Shown here piece after piece: positions 7,308 through 12,467 of a stretch of DNA of 13,109 bases. The DNA is from Pseudomonadota bacterium (GTDB lineage Bacteria; Pseudomonadota; Alphaproteobacteria; JAAXGF01). Under the pieces are notes generated by a model. The model was not told the origin of the DNA, ran no database searches, and saw only the letters and a list, made by a program, of their open reading frames with translations. Positions within the stretch are counted from its first letter, which is position 1. Each line of letters opens with the position of its first letter. A program made the position numbers and the translations under genes. The stretch is taken from positions 1-13,109 of the forward strand of contig JADFMW010000049.1 of NCBI GenBank assembly GCA_022563655.1, given 5' to 3'.

Positions 7308-8960
7308 CTACAGCGCGCGCAGGTACCAGTCGTACTCGGTGGGGGTGACGCGGGCGTTGAACATCTCGAACTCGCGCCACTTGCAGGCCAGGTAGACGCG
7401 GCAATAGTCGGCGCCGAGGTACTCCGCCAGCACCCCGGCGCGGTCGAAGCCGCGCAGCGCGTCGAGCCAGTGCGACGGCAGGCTCGCGGCATGCTGCTCG
7501 TAGGCGTTGCCGGTGGTCGGCGGGCCGGGGTCGAGGCCTCGCGCGAGGCCGTGATGGATGCCGGCGAGCACCGCCGCCGCCGCGAGATAGGGGTTGGCGT
7601 CGGCCCCCGCCGTGCGGTGCTCGATGCGGCTGGCGGCGCCGCGCCCCGCCGGCACGCGCAGCGCCACCGTGCGGTTGTCGTAGCCCCAGGCCGGCGCCAT
7701 CGGCGCGTAAGTGCCGGGCCGGTAGCGCCGGTAGGAGTTGGCGTTGGGCGCGAAGATCGCCATCGCCTCGGCCATCGTCGCCCGCAGGCCGCCGATCGCG
7801 TGGCGCAGCCGCTCCTCGCCGCCGTCGTTGGCGTCGTCGAACGCGTTGCGCCCGTCGCGGTCGAGCAGGCTGACGTGGATGTGCAGGCCGTTGGCCGAGA
7901 GTTCGGCGAACGGCTTGGCCATGAACGTCGCCTCCAGGCCATGGCGCCGGGCCACACCCTTGACCGCGCGCTTGAGCAGCACCGCGTGGTCGCCGGCGGC
8001 GACGGGATCGGGCCGGTGCTTGAGGTTGATCTCGTATTGGGCGGGCGCGTATTCGGCAAGCGCGACGCTGGCCGGAATCGATTGCGCGGCGCACGCCTGG
8101 GCGATGTCGTCGAGGACCGGCGAAGCGTCCTCGAGGTCGTCGATGGCGAACACCTGGGTGTCGGTGGCGCGCCGCCCGGTGGCGGGCGAGACCGGCGGCT
8201 GCGGCCGCCCCGCGGCGTCGCGCTCGCGGTCGAGCAGGTAGAACTCGAGCTCGAGCGCCACCACCGGCCGCAGGCCGAGTTCCTCGAAGCGCGCGGCGAC
8301 CCGGCCGAGCACGTGGCGCGGGTCGAGGTGGAAGGGCCGGCCGTCGTGGTGGTACATGCTGGCCAGCACCTGGGCCGCCGGCCGCGCCGCCCATGGCACC
8401 GTGGCGAGCGTGCCGGCGACCGGGCGGCACACGTAGTCGGGGTCGCCGTCGGGCATGCCGATCCCGGTGGCGTCGACGTTGGCGCCGGTCACGTCGAGGG
8501 CGAAGGTCGAGCCCGGCATCATCACGCCCCCGGAGAACAGCTTGCTCAGGGAACCGGCGGCGAGCCGCTTGCCGCGCAGCATGCCGTGCATGTCGCAGAG
8601 CAGCATGTCGACGGCCGCGATCTCGGGGTGGGCGGCGCGGAACGCCGCCGCCGGGTCAGGGGGGTGGGCGGCGCGGAACGTCGCCGCCGGGTCGCGCGGC
8701 GCGGTTGCCGCCGTGTTGCCCGGCGCGGCGGCTGTGTTGCCCGGCGCGGCGCCCGAGTCCGCGCCCGAGTCCGCGCCTGGGAAGAAGTCGTCGGCCCGCA
8801 CCTCGCCGCCGCTGGCGGCGACGATGCGGCGCATAATCCCGGGCCGCGGCACCCGCTTGCCGGCGACGTAGCGGCTCATCGACGCCTCCGCCACGCCTAC
8901 CATTTCGGCAAACTCGGCCCGCGAGAGACCCGAACGTTTGAGATATTCGCCAAGATTCAC
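7308..8960 (-). CDS. Fusion protein: XRE-type helix-turn-helix domain + PuuA-like glutamine synthetase family enzyme
   Basis: One uninterrupted 550-residue frame. Residues 1-61 are an XRE/Cro-type DNA-binding domain: LSRAEFAEMVGV and AEASMSRYVAGKRVPRP form the helix-turn-helix, with the closing helix IMRRIVAASGGEV. Residues 62-112 are a Gly/Ala/Pro-rich linker made of short tandem repeats. Residues 113-550 are a glutamine-synthetase-family ligase closest in style to gamma-glutamylpolyamine synthetases (PuuA-like): AVDMLLCDMHGMLRGKRL, the metal-binding ELE at 237-239, AEYAPAQYEIN (E303, E310), GLHIHVS (H362), RRYRPGTYAP (R414) and RIEHRTAGADANPYLA (445-460). All expected metal and nucleotide residues seem present, so it is probably catalytic. 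It lacks the tyrosine adenylylation loop of classical GlnA. GTG 8960 is the start, almost on the predicted transcription start. The substrate is unknown. No polyamine genes lie nearby. Confidence 0.9.
   Translation of the reverse strand: MNLGEYLKRSGLSRAEFAEMVGVAEASMSRYVAGKRVPRPGIMRRIVAASGGEVRADDFFPGADSGADSGAAPGNTAAAPGNTAATAPRDPAATFRAAHPPDPAAAFRAAHPEIAAVDMLLCDMHGMLRGKRLAAGSLSKLFSGGVMMPGSTFALDVTGANVDATGIGMPDGDPDYVCRPVAGTLATVPWAARPAAQVLASMYHHDGRPFHLDPRHVLGRVAARFEELGLRPVVALELEFYLLDRERDAAGRPQPPVSPATGRRATDTQVFAIDDLEDASPVLDDIAQACAAQSIPASVALAEYAPAQYEINLKHRPDPVAAGDHAVLLKRAVKGVARRHGLEATFMAKPFAELSANGLHIHVSLLDRDGRNAFDDANDGGEERLRHAIGGLRATMAEAMAIFAPNANSYRRYRPGTYAPMAPAWGYDNRTVALRVPAGRGAASRIEHRTAGADANPYLAAAAVLAGIHHGLARGLDPGPPTTGNAYEQHAASLPSHWLDALRGFDRAGVLAEYLGADYCRVYLACKWREFEMFNARVTPTEYDWYLRAL
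8625..8693 (-). repeat. 36-bp period tandem duplication in the linker of the fusion gene
   Basis: Two 33-base blocks at 8625-8657 and 8661-8693 differ at a single base and start 36 bases apart. In the protein this is an in-frame 12-residue duplication (PAATFRAAHPPD / PAAAFRAAHPEI). The copy next to the synthetase looks like the native N-terminal lead-in of such enzymes, so the other is probably the duplicate. Confidence 0.85.
8710..8751 (-). repeat. 21-bp tandem repeat (x2) in the linker
   Basis: Units at 8710-8730 and 8731-8751 differ at one base and encode two copies of a 7-residue APGNTAA-like unit. The repeat is in frame and directly adjacent to the 12-bp repeat. Confidence 0.85.
8752..8775 (-). 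repeat. 12-bp tandem repeat (x2) in the linker
   Basis: CCCGAGTCCGCG occurs twice without mismatch (8752-8763 and 8764-8775), encoding the GADSGADS segment of the linker next to the DNA-binding domain. Confidence 0.85.
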
Positions 8961-8965
8961 GGCGC

Positions 8966-8995
8966 TAGATAACCAAAACGGGAAGGCTTTGTCAA
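8966..8995 (-). promoter_or_regulatory. Strong sigma70-like promoter of the HTH-glutamine synthetase gene
   Basis: On the minus strand a perfect -35 TTGACA (8995-8990) is followed after 18 bases by -10 TATCTA (8971-8966); a 17-base option, TTATCT, also exists. The expected transcription start falls at about 8961-8958, on or next to the GTG start codon at 8960. The transcript would then be leaderless or nearly so, which fits the absence of any Shine-Dalgarno. Confidence 0.7.
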
Positions 8996-9013
8996 ATTAT
9001 TACCGTTTTGGTT
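8971..9013. promoter_or_regulatory. Inverted-repeat operator candidate around the fusion-gene promoter
   Basis: AACCAAAACGG at 8971-8981 and its exact reverse complement CCGTTTTGGTT at 9003-9013 form a perfect 11-bp inverted repeat, which grows to 14 bp with one mismatch. The dyad axis at 8992 falls inside the -35 box. The left arm covers the spacer and the first -10 base; the right arm lies just upstream of the -35. Arm centres are 32 bases apart, about three helical turns, so both face the same side. Each arm is also CC-N5-GG, a small pseudo-palindrome. The likely ligand is the HTH domain of the adjacent fusion protein, giving autoregulation; this is inferred from position. Confidence 0.65.
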
Positions 9014-9082
9014 CAATGCTTGGAAGTGGGTCTTCGCGGCGGCCGCCAAACCATGGGCCGCGCCCGACGGCGGGCTTCGGCT

Positions 9083-10276
9083 CTAGTCGCCCGAGCCTAA
9101 GCCCCACAGCTTGCCGCGCACCGCCTCGTAGTGCCGTAGCTCGTCGTAGATATCGACGCGCAGGCCGAGCGTCCGGGCGGAGAGCCGGCCGATGGCGGCC
9201 GCCAGCGCGTAGCTGGCGACGACCTCGTCGCGCTGGGCGAGCACGAGGTCGACCTTGGCGTCGAACAGCTCCTGCTCGGCGTCGAGCACGTCCAGGGTGG
9301 TGCGCGTGCCGACCGCGGCCTCCTGCTCGACTCCCTCGAAGGCGATCTCGGCGGCGTCGACGGCGTCGCCGAGCGCGGTGATCTGGGCGCGTGTCGTCTG
9401 CAGGGTCTCCCACGTCCGCGTGACGTTCTCGATCACGCTCCGCCGGCTGCGCTCGATCTCGAGGCGGCGTTGGGCGGCGACCGCGCGCGCGGCGCGCACC
9501 CGGGAGTACTCGCCGCCCGCTTGATAGAGCGGGATCGTGAGCCGCGCCGATATACTCGCGGACTCCGAGAGGCTGCCCTTGCTCGACTGATCCTCGGCGC
9601 GGCGCAGTTCGGCGTCGAGGCTCACCTCGGGCAACAGCACTCCGAAGGCCGCGCGCACGCCGGCCAGGTCGCCCTGGGCGCGGATGCGCTCGGCGATGCC
9701 GCTCGACAGGCGAGCCTCGGCCTGGGCCACGTCGGTGAGCGTGACCACGCCGACCTCGAAGCGGTCGCGCGCCGCCTGGACCGTGCGCTCGAGCCGGCGC
9801 TCGTTGCTCAGCGCGAGGTCGACGATCGCGCGGTCGCGCCAGACGTCCATGTAGGCCGTGGCCGCTTGCAGCAGCACGTCCTGCTCGACCTCGGCGAGGC
9901 GCGCGCGGTCGGCCAGCACCAGGTTCTTGGCCTGACGCGTCGCCGCCACCGTGCGGCCGCCCCGGTAGATCGGCTGACTAAGGGTCAGCGCGTAACTCTC
10001 GGGCGTCCGGGTCTCCTCGGACGTAAAGAAACCGCTTTTCGAATCGACGAGCTTCTTGCCGAGCTCCCCGGTGGCCGTCACGGTTGGCCGCCAACCCGCG
10101 AGCGCCTGCGGCACCTGCTCGTCGGTGGCGCGCAGCGCCGCGCGCTGGGCCAGCAGGGTGGGGTTGTTTCGATAGGCCAGCGCCAGCGCCTCCCCGAGGG
10201 TCTCGGCCCCGGCGCCCGCGGCGGCGAGTGTCGCCGCGGCAACAAGGCAGAGCAGGCCGACGAATAGTTTGTTCAC
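9083..10276 (-). CDS. TolC-family outer-membrane channel protein with probable internal deletion
   Basis: 397 residues starting at GTG 10276. TolC proteins form trimeric outer-membrane exit ducts for type I secretion and RND/ABC efflux. Residues 1-24 look like a signal peptide with AGA cleavage before ETLGEAL. The first half is complete: ALALAYRNNPTLLAQRAA, LSQPIYRGGR (99-108), the AYMDVWRDR helix and RFEVGVVTLTDVAQAEARL (172-190). The second half has LTIPLYQAGGEYSRVRAAR (246-264), VGTRTTLDVLDAEQEL (322-337) and ASYALAAAIG. Between about residues 205 and 214, however, the text jumps from the end of the first half (GDLAGVRAAF) to the GVLLPEVSLDAEL that should follow the second half's opening helix. 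That helix, with its own NP-type motif, is missing. It is short for the family (usually about 430-480). It lies 51 bases after the methyltransferase gene, the classical alphaproteobacterial order. Confidence 0.88.
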   Translation of the reverse strand: MNKLFVGLLCLVAAATLAAAGAGAETLGEALALAYRNNPTLLAQRAALRATDEQVPQALAGWRPTVTATGELGKKLVDSKSGFFTSEETRTPESYALTLSQPIYRGGRTVAATRQAKNLVLADRARLAEVEQDVLLQAATAYMDVWRDRAIVDLALSNERRLERTVQAARDRFEVGVVTLTDVAQAEARLSSGIAERIRAQGDLAGVRAAFGVLLPEVSLDAELRRAEDQSSKGSLSESASISARLTIPLYQAGGEYSRVRAARAVAAQRRLEIERSRRSVIENVTRTWETLQTTRAQITALGDAVDAAEIAFEGVEQEAAVGTRTTLDVLDAEQELFDAKVDLVLAQRDEVVASYALAAAIGRLSARTLGLRVDIYDELRHYEAVRGKLWGLGSGD

Positions 10277-10327
10277 CGCCCGATCTTTCGCCGTGCGGCG
10301 CGTCCAAGCGCGTCCCGCCGCCCGCGG

Positions 10328-11020
10328 CTAGAGGACGAAGCCACGCTCGACCTCGAACCCTGGCAGGGGGGGCAGCGCGGCGTCGAACAGGACCCGCCGC
10401 GACAGCACGCCGCGCACGCGCAGCATCAGCACCCCTTCGCCGACCGACGCGCGGCCCGACGAGCGGCCCGACGAGAGACCCGACGCGCGCCCGGTGACGA
10501 CGGCAACGAGGCGTCCGCCCTCGGCGAGCTGGTCGGCAATCGCCGGCGGCACCTCGTCGACCGCGCCGCCGAGCAGGATCGCGTCGTAGGGCGCCTGCTT
10601 GGCGTAGCCCGCCGCGAGCGCCCCCTTGATCACCACCGCGTTGTCGGCGGCGAGCTCGGCGAGCAGGGCCGAGGCGGTCTTGACCAGCCCCGGGTCGCTC
10701 TCGACGGCGACCACGGTGGCCGCCAGCCGGGCCAGCACGGCCGTCGAGTAGCCGGTGGCGCAGCCGATGTCGAGCACGACGTCGTTCGGCGTCACCGCGG
10801 CGGCCTGCAGCAGGCGCGCGAACACCGCCGGCTCCATGAGGTAGCGGCCCGGCGCGACGGCGAGGTCCTCGTCGACGTAGGCGGCGCCCTGAAGCTTCTT
10901 CGGCACGAAGAGCTCGCGCGGTACGTCGGCCATCGCCGCCAGCACGCGGCCGTCGGTCACCTTGTTGGGCCGGATCTGGCCCTCGATCATATTGCGCCGC
11001 GCAACGGCGTAGTCGGCCAT
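10328..11020 (-). CDS. Protein-L-isoaspartate O-methyltransferase-like SAM-dependent methyltransferase
   Basis: 230 residues. The N terminus (ARRNMIEGQIRPNKVTDGRVLAAM, ending VPRELFVP) and the SAM-binding motif VVLDIGCATGYSTAVLA (81-97), with acidic VAVESDP after it (104-110), place it in the PIMT family that methylates damaged isoaspartyl residues. LLGGAVDEVPPAIADQL and GGRLVAVV follow in order. In true PIMTs the substrate loop before the SAM motif contains a conserved Thr/Ser (TIS or similar); here it reads GRYLMEPAVFARLL, as in many alphaproteobacterial homologues, so isoaspartate repair is uncertain. Residues about 177-192 (RASGLSSGRSSGRASV) are encoded by a four-copy 12-bp repeat. ATG 11020 has no strong Shine-Dalgarno but lies about 53 bases after a good predicted promoter start. 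It is the first gene of an apparent two-gene unit with the TolC-family gene. Confidence 0.88.
   Translation of the reverse strand: MADYAVARRNMIEGQIRPNKVTDGRVLAAMADVPRELFVPKKLQGAAYVDEDLAVAPGRYLMEPAVFARLLQAAAVTPNDVVLDIGCATGYSTAVLARLAATVVAVESDPGLVKTASALLAELAADNAVVIKGALAAGYAKQAPYDAILLGGAVDEVPPAIADQLAEGGRLVAVVTGRASGLSSGRSSGRASVGEGVLMLRVRGVLSRRVLFDAALPPLPGFEVERGFVL
10444..10491 (-). repeat. 12-bp tandem repeat, four copies, inside the methyltransferase gene
   Basis: Four imperfect units of the form CCGACGMGMGRC at 10444-10455, 10456-10467, 10468-10479 and 10480-10491. It is in frame and encodes a Ser/Gly/Arg-rich insert in the loop after the GGRLVAVV strand. Confidence 0.8.
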
Positions 11021-11079
11021 GCTCGATCGGAGGCAGAGGATTGACGATGCGGGACCGCGCCCCGCCCGGGTACGGCCGA

Positions 11080-11108
11080 TTTATACTGGCACGGCGGCGT
11101 CATGACAA
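11080..11108 (-). promoter_or_regulatory. Promoter of the methyltransferase-TolC unit
   Basis: Minus strand: -35 TTGTCA (11108-11103), 17-base spacer, -10 TATAAA (11085-11080). The predicted start at about 11073 leaves a leader of roughly 53 bases before ATG 11020. Confidence 0.65.
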
Positions 11109-11181
11109 TGCCAGAGGCGCGACAACGCCAAGGGGCTACAACGCCGGAGGCGCTTTCCGGCCCGCGGCGGCAAGGCGCCGC

Positions 11182-11211
11182 TTGACCGTCGCCGCGCGCC
11201 ACTCGTATATA
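11182..11211 (+). promoter_or_regulatory. Promoter of tRNA-Cys
   Basis: -35 TTGACC (11182-11187), 18-base spacer, -10 TATATA (11206-11211). The start would be near 11218, giving a 5' leader of about 37 bases for RNase P to remove from the tRNA at 11255. It is divergent from the methyltransferase promoter about 75 bases away. Confidence 0.6.
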
Positions 11212-11254
11212 CGCCGAGGGCGGCGGGCGCAGCGGCGTGGCTCGCCGGCGACGC

Positions 11255-11328
11255 GGCCCGGTGGCTGAGTGGTTAAGCAGCGGACTGCAAATCCGTGCAC
11301 GCCGGTTCGATTCCGGCCCGGGCCTCCA
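11255..11328 (+). tRNA. tRNA-Cys (anticodon GCA), CCA encoded
   Basis: All arms can be folded by eye. The acceptor stem is GGCCCGG (11255-11261) paired with CCGGGCC (11318-11324), with U8 at 11262. The anticodon stem is GCGGA/TCCGT around loop CTGCAAA with anticodon GCA at 11287-11289. The T arm is GCCGG-TTCGATT-CCGGC (11301-11317). The discriminator base is U73 (11325), the cysteine identity base, and the CCA at 11326-11328 is genomically encoded. Phage-type genes follow directly, so its 3' end is a likely integration target. Confidence 0.97.
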
Positions 11329-11681
11329 AGCGTTTCAATGGGTTACGCTCATATCTCGGGCCGGTTTCCCGATGTTCGCGCTCGCGGGTACCACCGGGGT
11401 ACCACGCGGCGCGATTTCGTGCTATGTTGCCCGTGCTGATCGAGACCAAAGGACGGCACGGCGATGGACTGGGAAAGCACGACGCGACACGGTTTCCGCC
11501 TCCCTTTTGCGGCAAGAGCTTCGGCGTAGGCGCCGACCGACACCCCGCCGCCGGCAACTCGGCTTTCCCAAGCCCATCGGCCAATTCGTCCACCGATCAG
11601 CATGTCGGCGGCGGGTGTCCGCCAAGCCCTTCGAGGGGTGGGCGGCCCATCCTGGTGAACTCCTGAACCTGTGAGGGAAGC
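11329..11681. other. Non-coding stretch between tRNA-Cys and phage-type genes; possible integration scar
   Basis: About 350 bases with no convincing gene on either strand. Composition and codon pattern differ from the host operon. It includes the GGGTACCAC pair at 11386-11405, a type of short direct repeat often seen beside tRNA-linked integrase genes. A 22-codon frame from ATG 11464 ends at a TAG at 11527-11529 and shows no integrase feature. If an integrase was once here, it has been lost or decayed past recognition. Confidence 0.45.
11386..11405 (+). repeat. Paired 9-bp direct repeat GGGTACCAC
   Basis: GGGTACCAC occurs at 11386-11394 and again at 11397-11405, a period of 11 bases, or about one helical turn. 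It lies 57 bases past the tRNA 3' end. One-turn spacing fits adjacent protein-binding sites such as integrase arm sites, but this is inferred. Confidence 0.6.
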
Positions 11682-11912
11682 GTGGACGACGAAATTCGTT
11701 TCACAGTCGAGCAGCGGCAACCGGACGGTAAGTGGGATCGCGTGGGCGAGATTGTCCTGGATGAGGGTGATCTCGAACAGTTCCGCCTGGAGCTACACGG
11801 AATCGACTTAGTGGCCTACGCACGGCTTTCGACGGAAAAGCAGCGTTGCGTATTGCAAGAGCTTGCCGCCGGCGAGCATCCGGACCTGACAACGCCTTCC
11901 ACAATGCATTGA
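11682..11912 (+). CDS. Small hypothetical protein (phage region)
   Basis: 76 residues from GTG 11682, with GAGGGA at 11673-11678 just upstream. The protein is acidic at its N terminus (MDDEIRFTVEQRQPDGKWDRVGEIV) and resembles a small beta-rich domain followed by a helix (STEKQRCVLQELAAG). I do not recognise the family. It has no membrane segment or signal peptide. It lies 30 bases before the phage-type acetyltransferase gene on the same strand, so it probably belongs to the same element. The start is uncertain, but the frame ends cleanly at TGA 11910-11912 and its codon use is like that of the next two genes. Confidence 0.55.
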   Translation: MDDEIRFTVEQRQPDGKWDRVGEIVLDEGDLEQFRLELHGIDLVAYARLSTEKQRCVLQELAAGEHPDLTTPSTMH

Positions 11913-11942
11913 GCCCGACACCAACAACCGAAGAAACGGAGC

Positions 11943-12467
11943 ATGGTCAACGACGCGCCCAAAGCGCCAAAGCCGGCCGGCCTTCGCATCGCGCTCGGCG
12001 CCGACGAGTGGGTGGCGGCGTGGGTGCGGCGACAGATTCCCGGCCTCGGCCCATTCGGTCCATGCACGACCATGGCGATCGTGGATGGACGCGAGATCAT
12101 CGCCGGCGTCGTCTACAACAATTACCACGATGATTGCTACGGCCGCCCACACGCGATTTCGATTTCGCTGGCGGCGACGCATCCGCGCTGGTGCTCGCGG
12201 CGAACTCTGCGGACGATCTTCGCCTATCCGTTCTCTCAGCTCGGCGTCCGCCGTTTGCAAGCCACCGTGGCGAAGAAGAACCGCCGTGTGCGCAAGCTGC
12301 TCGAAGGCGTGGGCTTCGTCTTAGAGGGCAAGGGCCGCGAGGCATGGCCGGACTGCGGCGATGCCATGTTTTATTCGATGCTCAGGCATGACGCAGATAG
12401 ATGGCTGGTGCCACCGAGCGCAGCCACAGCGATGGCGGGCATGATAGAGGAAGCGAGTAATGGGTAA
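11943..12467 (+). CDS. Phage-type GNAT family N-acetyltransferase
   Basis: 174 residues. The pattern is that of GNAT proteins often carried in phage virion gene blocks: TTMAIVDGREIIAGVVYNNY (42-61), HAISISLAATHPRW (70-83), RRTLRTIFAYPFSQLGVRRLQA (86-107), KKNRRVRKLLEGVGFVLEG (111-129) and a closing MFYSMLRHD. The acetyl-CoA region corresponds to WCSRRTLRTIF, and RKLLEGVGF is the late helix-strand that binds the CoA end. The substrate is unknown. The Lys/Pro-rich N terminus (DAPKAPKPAG) is shared with the next protein. The stop overlaps the next start by eight bases (12460-12467), so the two are translationally linked. The putative Shine-Dalgarno before ATG 11943 (CGGAG) is unusually close. 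Confidence 0.8.
   Translation: MVNDAPKAPKPAGLRIALGADEWVAAWVRRQIPGLGPFGPCTTMAIVDGREIIAGVVYNNYHDDCYGRPHAISISLAATHPRWCSRRTLRTIFAYPFSQLGVRRLQATVAKKNRRVRKLLEGVGFVLEGKGREAWPDCGDAMFYSMLRHDADRWLVPPSAATAMAGMIEEASNG
12446..12453 (+). promoter_or_regulatory. Shine-Dalgarno for the terminal phage gene
   Basis: AGAGGAAG ends six bases before ATG 12460, inside the 3' end of the acetyltransferase gene. It supports this start, which lies upstream of the acetyltransferase stop. Confidence 0.65.

Noticed and set aside
8625..8775. CRISPR-like array
   Set aside because: The repeats are direct tandem copies with different periods, in frame in a coding region, with no unique spacers.
7470..8972. 500-codon plus-strand frame opposite the HTH-synthetase fusion
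   Set aside because: Antisense shadow. The minus-strand frame has conserved synthetase motifs over its full length.
9062..9075. Hairpin GCCCG-ACGG-CGGGC after the TolC-family gene
   Set aside because: The stem is only 5 bp and there is no T-run on either strand, so it is not supported as an intrinsic terminator.
11273..11593. Minus-strand frame ending in ARAGIEPACTDLQSAA
   Set aside because: This C terminus is the antisense translation of the tRNA-Cys gene, a well-known spurious protein. The rest of the frame has no domain.
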